A stretch of 11,543 nucleotides of DNA from Clostridiales bacterium (GTDB taxonomy: Bacteria > Bacillota > Clostridia > Oscillospirales > CAG-272). The stretch is from contig JAGZAC010000029.1 in NCBI GenBank assembly GCA_018370615.1, positions 1 through 11,543 of the forward strand, read 5' to 3'. Below, piece by piece: positions 1-6,310 of this stretch (within the stretch, counting starts at the first letter, position 1; each line of letters starts with the position of its first letter). The notes under the pieces were generated by a model. The model searched no databases, was not told the DNA's origin, and saw only the letters and a program-made list of their open reading frames with translations. The position numbers and the translations under genes are program-made.

Positions 1-224
1 GTTTTCCTGTAGCAGCCAGTTTTCCACAGGGGATATATGAGAAGAATTTCTGTGGAAAAGGATTCTATTTGATGCAGGGCTGCACCAATAGAACAAGATT
101 TCCACAAGGGGAGAAAAATTTTCCCCCAGCTTTCTCATCCCATGAGGACAGGCCGAAAAATTCTTATACACTTCTTTTCCACAGACTTTTCCCAAAAAAT
201 CTGTCCTTGGGAAAAGCCTTTGGA
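1..224. other. Candidate oriC: DnaA-box cluster downstream of dnaA
   Basis: This non-coding stretch lies just past the dnaA stop codon, where dnaN normally follows in Firmicutes and where their origin often sits. Three sites match the DnaA-box consensus TTWTNCACA exactly: TTTTCCACA at 20-28 and 175-183 on the plus strand, and the same box on the minus strand at 51-59. Near matches are ATTTCCACA at 98-106 and TTATACACT at 164-172; a further ATTTCCACA lies inside the dnaA 3' end at 247-255. Short AT-rich runs lie between the boxes (for example 111-123). I cannot define the unwinding element or the other edge, because the window stops before dnaN. The box matches are seen directly; the origin call is inference from family knowledge. 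Confidence 0.7.
186..216 (-). terminator. Perfect 10-bp inverted repeat after dnaA, possible weak terminator
   Basis: CTTTTCCCAA at 186-195 pairs perfectly with TTGGGAAAAG at 207-216 across an 11-nt loop, starting 8 nt beyond the dnaA stop codon. In the dnaA transcript it would form a stable hairpin, but no clean U-run follows, so termination is uncertain. It sits next to the DnaA box at 175-183 and could instead be a structural part of the origin. Confidence 0.4.
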
Positions 225-1652
225 TTAGCTTTTCACTTCTGTGATGATTTCCACAATTTCGTTGTTCAGTCGGTGGTTGGTTTGGATTTCCGCTTCAATG
301 GCTTGGATATTGCTGTGTACAGTGGAATGGTCCCGGTCCAGCATTTTTCCGATCTGCGGGAGAGACAAGTCCAGTACCTTCCGGATGACGTACATGGATA
401 CGTTTCTGGCGGTGCGGATGTTTTTTGTCCGCCCCTTTCCTAAAATCTGTTCCACAGTGACATCGTATTTTCTGGCGGTGACCTCCAGGATGTTATCCAC
501 CGTTTCAGATACCGGCTTGTTTTCCCGGAAATATTCCGGAATGGAGGACTTCACCATTTCCAGTGTGATGGGACGTCCGCTGAGGAAGGACACGGCGCCG
601 ATTTTTTTCAGCGCTCCTTCAATCTGCCGGATATTGGAATCCAGCCGCTCTGCCAGAAAGGTGAGCACGTTGTTTGGAACATTCAGATTGTTCTTTTCCG
701 CCTTTTTCTGCAAAATTGCCAGACGGAGCTCGTATTCCGGCGGCTGTACGTCTGCGATCATTCCCTGTACAAACCGGGTTTTGATGCGCTCCTCCAGGGT
801 AAACATTTCTCTGGGGGGACGGTCGCTGGTGACGACAATTTGCTTGCGGTTTTCGTACAAGGCGTTGAAGGTGTGAAAAAATTCCTCCTGGGTAGAGGTT
901 TTTCCCGAAACAAACTGAATATCGTCGATGAGAAGCATATCCGCTTTGCGGTATTTTTCCCGAAACCTGCCGGTAGTTTTTTTGGATATGGCTTCGATGA
1001 GCTCATTCATAAAGTCTTCACTTTTGGTGCAGATAATGGACATGTGCGGCCACATTTTGTGGACGCGGTTGGCAATGGCGTACATCAAGTGGGTCTTGCC
1101 CAGACCGCTGGGGCCGTAGATAAACAGGGGATTGTAATTGTGCTGTCCGCCGGGGTCGTTGGATACGGCAACGCTGCAGGCGTGGGCAAATTGGTTGGAG
1201 GAGCCTACAATGAAGTTTTCAAAGGTATATTCCGGGCACAGGCCTTGGGTAGGAAGCTCGTATTCTGAAAAGGAGGAATCCTCCTCTGGTGTGGCTTTTC
1301 CTTCGTCATCTTCTTCTGCTTCCCCTGAGGGGATTTCCCTGCCCATTACCATTCGGTCAGTAGGAATGCAGATATTTCGCTCCCGTACAGCATCGCAGAT
1401 GATTTCTATGGAAGGGTCATATCCCAGGGCATCATGTACGCTTTTTGCAATCAAATCGGTGCATTTGCCTACGAGAAATTTGCGCTTCAGCTCATCTCCT
1501 GTGGCCAGGACGATTTTTTCCGTATCGATTTGTAAGAGATGCAGATCGGAAAACCAGAGATCAAAGGCCGTTTGAGACATAGTGGCATTTTTGCGGATTT
1601 GATCGATGATGGAATTCATGAACATGGAAAGCTCTTCCTTGGATGTGTCCAT
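225..1652 (-). CDS. dnaA: Chromosomal replication initiator protein DnaA
   Basis: This is the AAA+ initiator that binds DnaA boxes as an ATP-bound oligomer, opens oriC and helps load the replicative helicase. At 475 residues it is of normal length. Domain I is near residues 1-85, followed by an acidic linker (about 105-130). The AAA+ core has Walker A GPSGLGKT (180-187), Walker B LLIDD (240-244), sensor I TSD (275-277), an arginine-finger region ERIKTRF (288-294) and a sensor II region IRQIEGALK (341-349). C-terminal domain IV carries the DNA-binding signature with RDHSTVHSN (440-448). The start is supported by GGGAG eight bases upstream of the ATG. It has its own promoter (1734-1762) with a DnaA box just upstream, suggesting autoregulation. 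The upstream neighbour is truB on the same strand, not the rpmH usual in Firmicutes. Confidence 0.99.
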   Translation of the reverse strand: MDTSKEELSMFMNSIIDQIRKNATMSQTAFDLWFSDLHLLQIDTEKIVLATGDELKRKFLVGKCTDLIAKSVHDALGYDPSIEIICDAVRERNICIPTDRMVMGREIPSGEAEEDDEGKATPEEDSSFSEYELPTQGLCPEYTFENFIVGSSNQFAHACSVAVSNDPGGQHNYNPLFIYGPSGLGKTHLMYAIANRVHKMWPHMSIICTKSEDFMNELIEAISKKTTGRFREKYRKADMLLIDDIQFVSGKTSTQEEFFHTFNALYENRKQIVVTSDRPPREMFTLEERIKTRFVQGMIADVQPPEYELRLAILQKKAEKNNLNVPNNVLTFLAERLDSNIRQIEGALKKIGAVSFLSGRPITLEMVKSSIPEYFRENKPVSETVDNILEVTARKYDVTVEQILGKGRTKNIRTARNVSMYVIRKVLDLSLPQIGKMLDRDHSTVHSNIQAIEAEIQTNHRLNNEIVEIITEVKS

Positions 1653-1672
1653 TGTATCTGCTCCCTTCCGGG

Positions 1673-1702
1673 ATAAAAACCCATGGTTTCCTGTGTTTTT
1701 AT
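1673..1702 (-). promoter_or_regulatory. Hairpin in the dnaA 5' leader
   Basis: ATAAAAAC at 1673-1680 pairs with GTTTTTAT at 1695-1702 (8 bp, 14-nt loop). It lies in the roughly 75-nt leader predicted from the dnaA promoter and ends a few bases before the GGGAG ribosome binding site (1661-1665). The stem is mostly A-U, so its stability is modest. A regulatory role is only a possibility. Confidence 0.35.
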
Positions 1703-1733
1703 CTTCCTTATAATTAAATAGCTATACAAAAAT

Positions 1734-1762
1734 AGTATAGCATAAATGGGAGATTTTTTCAA
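1734..1762 (-). promoter_or_regulatory. dnaA promoter, sigma-70/SigA type
   Basis: On the minus strand, a -35 TTGAAA (1757-1762) and a -10 TATACT (1734-1739) are separated by exactly 17 bp. The -10 is preceded by TGC, making it an extended -10 (TGnTATACT). Predicted transcription start is near 1727, giving a leader of about 75 nt. The -10 also overlaps a small inverted repeat, CTATAC/GTATAG (1722-1727 and 1735-1740). Confidence 0.8.
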
Positions 1763-1782
1763 GTGAAAGTATCAACAAAATC

Positions 1783-1791
1783 TGTGGAAAA
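1783..1791 (-). promoter_or_regulatory. DnaA box upstream of the dnaA promoter
   Basis: TTTTCCACA on the minus strand matches TTWTNCACA exactly and lies 20 bp upstream of the -35 hexamer. DnaA boxes at this position in other bacteria mediate autoregulation and may form part of a bipartite origin. The match is seen; the function is inferred. Confidence 0.65.
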
Positions 1792-1837
1792 CGGGGTGAA
1801 ATGAAAACTTTTTTTAGTGGAGGGGGGATTTTGGGAA

Positions 1838-1954
1838 GACAATCCCCCAGGCGGCTTTGCCGCCAGCCCCCTTTGCACAAGGGGGCCTGCACGAACCCAA
1901 GCCTCCCTTGTGCAAAGGGAGGTGCCGCAACATAGTTGCGGCGGAGGGATTGTC
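1838..1954. repeat. Intergenic palindromic repeat, element R1
   Basis: This 117-bp element fills most of the truB-dnaA gap. Its ends are inverted copies, GACAATCCC at the left and GGGATTGTC at the right. Inside are two outer hairpins of the CCCCTTTGCACAAGGGG type and two inner hairpins with triloops: GGCGGC-TTT-GCCGCC (1850-1864) and GCCGCAAC-ATA-GTTGCGGC (1924-1942). It is the shortest complete member of the family in this window and ends 30 bp downstream of the truB stop. A further 8-bp inverted match, GGGGGATT/AATCCCCC, links 1823-1830 with its left end. The rest of the 332-bp gap holds the dnaA promoter and DnaA box; I see no gene in it. Confidence 0.9.
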
Positions 1955-1984
1955 CCTCTTCAATATAAACGCCTGCGTCCGTGT

Positions 1985-2905
1985 TCACAGTACAAACAGC
2001 CTGATAGGCTTGATTGCGCTGCCTCGGTTTTCATATTCCCGCACTTCACCGAGAGCAAAAAAAGTGCCGTTTTGATACAGGCGAATATGTGTTCCTACGG
2101 GGAAATTCGTCTTCAATTTCTTTTGATACAGCTCCGTTCCTCCACGGATTAACTTTGCCTGAAAATCGCCTACACAAAGACTTGGACAGTCTGCAAACAG
2201 CGTTTCGCATGGCAGCACCATGGAAATTCGTTCTTTCAGAGAAGCTTCTTCCAATTCTTCTATGGTATGGGCGTCTGTAAGGGTAAATCGTCCGGATCGG
2301 GTGCGCCTGAGGGATGCAAGAGCGCCGCCGCAGCCCAGCTTTTCTCCTATATCCGCACAAAGCGTGCGAATATACGTCCCCTTAGAGCAAGTTACTTGAA
2401 GCTTGTATTCGTTTTCTGATAGCTTCTGCGCTTGCATAGATGCAATATGTACTGGTCGGCTCTGCCGCTGGATTGTTTCTCCCGCACGGGCTGTATCTAC
2501 CAGCTTTCTGCCGTCAATTTTAATGGCGCTGTACATGGGAGGAACCTGCTGAATATCCCCTATAAAAGAAGCGATAGCGGTCTGTACTTCCTCTTCCTTT
2601 GGAATACGATCGCTGGTAGCAATAACTTCCCCTGTAGTATCCTGTGTGTCTGTGGCGATGCCGAGCCGGAGCACCGCTTCATATTCCTTATCACTGGAAA
2701 GGAGAAATTCGCTGGCTTTTACCGCACGGCCTATGAGAACCGGTAAAACCCCCGTGGCAAGGGGGTCCAGTGTGCCTGTATGACCTACTCTGGGCGTATC
2801 ATACAGCTTGCGCAGAATTTGGACAATTCTGTGACTGGTCACGCCAGTATGCTTGTCTATTATCAATACGCCGGAGACTGGATCCGGCTTGTTTTTTCGT
2901 TTCAT
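1985..2905 (-). CDS. truB: tRNA pseudouridine(55) synthase TruB
   Basis: TruB isomerises U55 in the T-loop of tRNAs to pseudouridine. The 306-residue protein shows the family's catalytic motif GHTGTLDPLATGVL at residues 41-54, with D47 as the expected catalytic aspartate. KEYEAVLRLG follows near 73-82, and KGTYIRTLCADIG at 175-187 is the conserved RNA-binding and active-site segment. The last 80 residues or so would form the PUA-like C-terminal domain. The ATG overlaps the nrnA stop codon by 4 bp (ATGA), and the ribosome binding site is only a weak purine-rich stretch, so translation is probably coupled to nrnA. It is the last gene of the rbfA-nrnA-truB operon. In many Firmicutes ribF follows, but here the next gene is dnaA. 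No canonical terminator is seen after it, only repeat R1. Confidence 0.98.
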   Translation of the reverse strand: MKRKNKPDPVSGVLIIDKHTGVTSHRIVQILRKLYDTPRVGHTGTLDPLATGVLPVLIGRAVKASEFLLSSDKEYEAVLRLGIATDTQDTTGEVIATSDRIPKEEEVQTAIASFIGDIQQVPPMYSAIKIDGRKLVDTARAGETIQRQSRPVHIASMQAQKLSENEYKLQVTCSKGTYIRTLCADIGEKLGCGGALASLRRTRSGRFTLTDAHTIEELEEASLKERISMVLPCETLFADCPSLCVGDFQAKLIRGGTELYQKKLKTNFPVGTHIRLYQNGTFFALGEVREYENRGSAIKPIRLFVL

Positions 2906-3963
2906 AGATGTTTTTTCTTTTCTTTCAAATAGGCTTGAATTTCCAGGGTAAATGCCCAGACGACCTTTTCCACCACGTCGCTGCAGGAGTCTGCCATAAT
3001 CGTTGCCCCTGCCGCCCGTTTGTGGCCGCCTCCGCCAAATTTTGACAAAACGGCGGCTACGTCGATGTCACAGTTGGACCGGGCGGATACCTTGTACGTA
3101 CCTGCTTCTGTTTTGCTTTCTTTAATGGCCAGTCCCACCAGAACACCGGAGACGCTTCTGGGAATGTCCACCATTCCCCCAAAATCAAAGTCGGAAAGCC
3201 TGTTTTCCTCCGGCAGGGACGCGGGAATGCATACGTAGGCAAGTCTGTCTCTGCAGGCCAGCTGCAGCCGTTCAATGACCAGCTTCTGCGCCTTTAGCTC
3301 TCCCATGGTGCGGCAGCCGTGGAGACGGTGTGCAATACTTGCCGCATCTGGACCTTCCGGGTCCTTTTGAATGGTTTCCAGAAGGGCGGCAGCAATCTGC
3401 ATGGTTTGCGGCGTGGTATTGCTGTATTGGAAGGAGCCGGTGTCTGCGGAAATGGCGGCGTAGATCAGGCGGCAGACGTCGGCATTTTCTGAAAGCTTTC
3501 CTTGCTGAAGAAGGTTTGCATAAATGGAATAAATCAATTCCCCGGTGGCGCTGGCGTTTGGATCTAAATAATGCGGGGCAAACAGTGTGCAGCTTCCGTG
3601 ATGATCGATGGAGAGTACCGTTTGCTCTGCCAGGCCGGAAAGACGTCCAAGCTGCGCCGGAGAAGCCACGTCTACAGTCCAAATGCAGTCAAAATCTTTT
3701 TCCATATCTGGTGTGTAGAGGATAGAGTCTTTCTGGAGCAAAAATTGAAGATATTCCGGCACATCGGAGGTGCAGGCGCAGCAGGCGGTGCCGCCGAGAA
3801 GGCCATAAATTTTTTTCAGTGCAAAGGCAGACCCCACGGTATCGCCGTCCGGATTGACGTGGCAAAGGAGCAGCAGCTTCTTTTCTTCTGCGGCGGAGGT
3901 TTCTAAAAGCTTGCAGACCTCATTTGCATCCAATTCAGGAAAGGTGCTGTTTTGTTTTGTCAT
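2902..3963 (-). CDS. nrnA: DHH/DHHA1 phosphoesterase, NrnA-type nano-RNase / pAp phosphatase
   Basis: NrnA-family enzymes degrade very short RNAs, and many also dephosphorylate 3'-phosphoadenosine 5'-phosphate (pAp). The protein has 353 residues, slightly longer than the usual 310-340. The DHH domain shows all metal-binding motifs: HVNPDGDTVGS (35-45, with H35, D39, D41), VDVASP (D98), the name-giving DHH (120-122) and ISADTGSF (171-178). The C-terminal DHHA1 substrate-binding domain has KVSARSN (291-297) and GGGGHKRAAG (310-319). The start is supported by GAGGA six bases upstream of the ATG. It overlaps rbfA upstream and truB downstream by 4 bp each, the usual operon position in Firmicutes. 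A role in pAp removal would connect it to sulfur metabolism, but nothing in the sequence separates this activity from nano-RNase activity. Confidence 0.96.
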   Translation of the reverse strand: MTKQNSTFPELDANEVCKLLETSAAEEKKLLLLCHVNPDGDTVGSAFALKKIYGLLGGTACCACTSDVPEYLQFLLQKDSILYTPDMEKDFDCIWTVDVASPAQLGRLSGLAEQTVLSIDHHGSCTLFAPHYLDPNASATGELIYSIYANLLQQGKLSENADVCRLIYAAISADTGSFQYSNTTPQTMQIAAALLETIQKDPEGPDAASIAHRLHGCRTMGELKAQKLVIERLQLACRDRLAYVCIPASLPEENRLSDFDFGGMVDIPRSVSGVLVGLAIKESKTEAGTYKVSARSNCDIDVAAVLSKFGGGGHKRAAGATIMADSCSDVVEKVVWAFTLEIQAYLKEKKKHL

Positions 3964-4352
3964 TCTTTTTCCTCAGTTTCTGGGCTTTCCTCAGTATCGT
4001 GAAATTCCAATGCATTGATTTTTGCGGCGATGTCTACTCCTCGCCGAAGGGAATCATCCAAAATGAAGGAAAGCTCCGGTGTAATTCGTAAATTGAGGCG
4101 CTGGGCCAGCTGGCTGCGGATAAACCCGGCAGCGCTGCGCAGTCCGGCGGCCAGCTCTTTTTTTTCTTCTGGGGTTGCGTTGTCAGATAAGGTGGAATAG
4201 TACACCTTTGCATATTTGAAGTCTGGCGTCACCTCCACAGAAGTGATGGTAATAAAAGAAGATGATATGCGGGGGTCTTTCACATCCCGTAGAATATCAC
4301 ATATTTCCTGGCGAGCAGCGTCGCTCACCCGTTGTTGTCTGTATTTTCCCAT
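3960..4352 (-). CDS. rbfA: 30S ribosome-binding factor RbfA
   Basis: RbfA is a small KH-domain protein that binds immature 30S subunits and helps 16S rRNA 5'-end maturation, notably in the cold. The 130-residue product has the family features: a basic N-terminus with RVSDAARQEICDIL, DPRISSSFITITSVEVTPD (about 26-44), YAKVYYS (47-53), and RITPELSFILDDSLRRG (about 89-105). A short acidic tail follows. The start has GGAG five bases upstream of the ATG. It is first in an operon with nrnA and truB. Its usual upstream partner infB (and nusA) is absent; instead there is a dedicated promoter at 4412-4420, a parS site and a repeat block. Confidence 0.97.
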   Translation of the reverse strand: MGKYRQQRVSDAARQEICDILRDVKDPRISSSFITITSVEVTPDFKYAKVYYSTLSDNATPEEKKELAAGLRSAAGFIRSQLAQRLNLRITPELSFILDDSLRRGVDIAAKINALEFHDTEESPETEEKE

Positions 4353-4411
4353 AATTGCTCCATGTTACATTATAAAATGGTTGTAGTTCTATGGATAGCT
4401 TGTCCCCATTT

Positions 4412-4420
4412 AGTATAGCA
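4412..4420 (-). promoter_or_regulatory. Extended -10 promoter of the rbfA-nrnA-truB operon
   Basis: On the minus strand TGC precedes TATACT (4412-4417), an extended -10. It sits in TTTATGCTATACTA, a 14-bp string also present at the dnaA promoter. No good -35 is found at 16-18 bp spacing, as can occur with extended -10 promoters. Predicted start near 4405 gives a leader of about 50 nt. A perfect TATAAT at 4369-4374 is a possible second -10, but it has a weak -35 and lies very near the ATG. Confidence 0.6.
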
Positions 4421-4448
4421 TAAACTGGGCAAAAATGGAAGGGTGAAA

Positions 4449-4466
4449 ATGTTTCACGTGAAACAT
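4449..4466. other. parS site for ParB/Spo0J chromosome partitioning
   Basis: An 18-bp perfect palindrome, ATGTTTCACGTGAAACAT, contains TGTTTCACGTGAAACA (4450-4465). This matches the parS consensus TGTTNCACGTGAAACA at every defined position. parS is the loading site for the ParB/Spo0J CTPase clamp and clusters near oriC in Firmicutes, fitting its place about 2.8 kb upstream of dnaA. It sits about 30 bp upstream of the rbfA extended -10 and 4 bp from the border of repeat R2a. It is the only such site I found in the window. Confidence 0.87.
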
Positions 4467-4470
4467 TGAA

Positions 4471-4619
4471 ACAACCCCTCCGAGTTTTGCTTTGCAAAAC
4501 CCACCTCCCCTTGCACAGGGGAGGCTTAGGTTTGTACAGGCTCTCTTGTGGAGAGGCTTGCGTTCGTTCAGTCCCCTTTGTGCAAAGGGGGATGTCGGCG
4601 AAGCCGACAGGGGGATTGA
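4471..4619. repeat. Intergenic palindromic repeat, element R2a
   Basis: It starts with the family end ACAACCCCTCC and ends with GGGGGATTGA, a diverged copy of the usual right end. Inner hairpins are GTTTTGC-TTT-GCAAAAC (4484-4500) and TGTCGGC-GAA-GCCGACA (4593-4609). They are flanked by outer hairpins of the CTCCCCTTGCACAGGGGAG and CCCCTTTGTGCAAAGGGG types. It is immediately followed by R2b. Together they fill most of the 539-bp gap between rbfA and cysS, in which I see no gene. Confidence 0.9.
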
Positions 4620-4626
4620 CCCCTTT

Positions 4627-4820
4627 ACAACCCCTCCACCGCGATGTAATCGCGGCACCTCCCCTTACACAGGGGAGGCTTAGGTTCGTGCAGGCTCTCT
4701 TGTGGAGAGACGAGCAGCATCTCCGGAGCATAACGGCACCATTTTATTTTCATAGGCTCCCTTGTGGAGAGATGCGCAGCATCTCCGGGAGCATGGCGGC
4801 AAAGCCGCCTGAGGGATTGT
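4627..4820. repeat. Intergenic palindromic repeat, element R2b
   Basis: It starts with ACAACCCCTCC and ends with GAGGGATTGT. Inner hairpins are CCGCGAT-GTA-ATCGCGG (4639-4655) and GGCGGC-AAA-GCCGCC (4795-4809). The middle carries a 24-bp core beginning CGGAGCATAACGGCACC (4724-4747) that is identical in R3b and R4a, plus an AGATGC-GCA-GCATCT hairpin near 4768-4782. Its right end lies about 36 bp from the cysS terminator. Confidence 0.9.
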
Positions 4821-4848
4821 TCCGAATCCCCTTGTAGGAAGCCTCAAT

Positions 4849-4882
4849 AATAAAAATAGGCTCCCCAATATGGGGGAGCCTA
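4849..4882 (-). terminator. Rho-independent terminator of cysS
   Basis: A perfect 10-bp GC-rich stem pairs 4857-4866 with 4873-4882 around a 6-nt loop, starting 9 nt after the cysS stop codon. On the minus strand it is followed by TTTTTATT. This is the only textbook terminator in the window. Confidence 0.93.
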
Positions 4883-4891
4883 AAATAAAGT

Positions 4892-6310
4892 TTACCGTTT
4901 CAGCTTATATATTGTTCCAGAGGGAGTATCCTCCAAAATTACACCCTGCTCCAACAACGCCGCACGGATGGCGTCTGCCTTTGCAAAATCCTTTTCTTTC
5001 TTCGCTTCCGCACGCTGCGCAATTTGCGCTTCAATTTGTGCAATCCACGCAGGGTTTGCATTTTCCACAGCTTCTGCCTCCCTAATTTTTGCGGCGCCCT
5101 CCAGCAGATTCAAAGACAAAACCTGATCAAAATCTCGAATCAACGCCAGCTTGGTTCCGTCACTTACATTCGACTTCAAAACATCATACAGGGCGGTAAT
5201 AGCGAGAGATGTGTTCAAATCGTTGTCCATAGCTTCTTGGAAAGGTACTTTGAGAGTAGCAAAAGCGTTCTCGTCAACAGGCCCATCCTCCAGCTTTGCG
5301 ATGCTCCGCAGGAGCTTATCGTAGGCGCTGGCAGCGTTGTCCAGATTTTCCCAGGTAAAAACCAAGGATTTGCGGTAGTGAGATTGGAGGCAGAAAAACC
5401 GATACGCCATAGGGTCGTATCCTTTCTCCTCTAAAAGAGATACAGTGAGAAATTCCCCGCTGGATTTGCTCATTTTTCCACTGCTTGTGTTTAAATGGAG
5501 CACATGGAACCAGTATTTGCACCATTCATGCCCGAGATATGCCTCACTTTGGGCAATTTCATTGGTGTGGTGGGGGAAGATATTGTCCACGCCGCCGCAG
5601 TGAATGTCCAGGTACTGCCCCAAATGCTTCATGGAAATGCAGGAGCATTCAATATGCCAGCCGGGATACCCAAGCCCCCAGGGACTGTTCCACTTCAATT
5701 CCTGGTCATCAAATTTGGACTTGGTAAACCACAGCACAAAATCCGCCTTGTTTTTCTTGTTGCTGTCCTTCTCCACCCCTTCCCGGACCCCTTCCTGAAG
5801 GTCCTCCTCCTGGAAGTTGTGAAAGACGTTGTACTGGGCAATGGTAGAGGTGTCAAAATATACATTTCCGCCGGCCTCATAGGCGTGGCCGTCGGCCAGC
5901 AGCTTTTTGATTACTTTAATAAACTCGCCGATGCACTTTGTAGCAGGCTCCACAATATCCGGCCTGCGGATGTTCAGCTTCTTGCAGTCGGCAAAAAAAG
6001 CGTCCGTATAAAACTGGGCAATTTCCAGAACCGTTTTTTTCTCCCGCTTTGCTCCCTTGAGCATTTTATCCTCACCGGTGTCGGCGTCGCTGGTGAGGTG
6101 GCCCACATCCGTGATGTTCATGACGCGCTTTACGTCAAGGCCGCTGTAACGGAAATATTTTTCCAGCACATCCTCCATAATATAGGTGCGCAGGTTGCCG
6201 ATATGGGCATAGTGATACACTGTAGGCCCACAGGTATACATAGACACCTTTCCGGGCTCTCTGGGGACAAATTCTTCTTTTTCACGGGTAAGGGTGTTGT
6301 ACAGCTTCAT
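4892..6310 (-). CDS. cysS: Cysteinyl-tRNA synthetase
   Basis: This class I synthetase charges tRNA-Cys with cysteine in the cytoplasm. The 472-residue protein is of normal length. It has the HIGH-type motif HIGN (36-39) and the KMSKS loop (279-283). Zinc ligands expected from the E. coli enzyme are all present: C27, C222, H247 and E251, with the same spacing between the last three as in E. coli. FPHHTNEIAQSEA (245-257) is the family signature. A charged stretch at about 166-188 may be a modest insertion. The start is supported by AGGAAAGGA seven bases upstream of the ATG, and it overlaps the stop of the upstream CPBP gene by 4 bp (ATGA), so the two are probably translated together. The gene ends at a strong terminator. 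Confidence 0.99.
   Translation of the reverse strand: MKLYNTLTREKEEFVPREPGKVSMYTCGPTVYHYAHIGNLRTYIMEDVLEKYFRYSGLDVKRVMNITDVGHLTSDADTGEDKMLKGAKREKKTVLEIAQFYTDAFFADCKKLNIRRPDIVEPATKCIGEFIKVIKKLLADGHAYEAGGNVYFDTSTIAQYNVFHNFQEEDLQEGVREGVEKDSNKKNKADFVLWFTKSKFDDQELKWNSPWGLGYPGWHIECSCISMKHLGQYLDIHCGGVDNIFPHHTNEIAQSEAYLGHEWCKYWFHVLHLNTSSGKMSKSSGEFLTVSLLEEKGYDPMAYRFFCLQSHYRKSLVFTWENLDNAASAYDKLLRSIAKLEDGPVDENAFATLKVPFQEAMDNDLNTSLAITALYDVLKSNVSDGTKLALIRDFDQVLSLNLLEGAAKIREAEAVENANPAWIAQIEAQIAQRAEAKKEKDFAKADAIRAALLEQGVILEDTPSGTIYKLKR

Noticed and set aside
1823..1848. 8-bp inverted repeat as a truB terminator
   Set aside because: No U-run follows on the minus strand; it probably reflects the repeat border.
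1653..1984. Missed rpmH or another small gene upstream of dnaA
   Set aside because: No ribosomal protein L34-like reading frame is present; the gap holds the promoter, one DnaA box and repeat R1.
1722..1988. Minus-strand ORF over the truB-dnaA gap (and similar ORFs at 4297-4731, 4466-4837, 7341-7568 and 9720-10163)
   Set aside because: They translate the repeat elements. Peptides such as PLCKG recur in different frames and on both strands, as expected from repeats, and they lack convincing ribosome binding sites.
4369..4374. Perfect TATAAT as main rbfA promoter
   Set aside because: Its -35 at 17 bp (TATCCA) is weak and the start would fall about 10 nt before the ATG, so the extended -10 at 4412-4420 is preferred.
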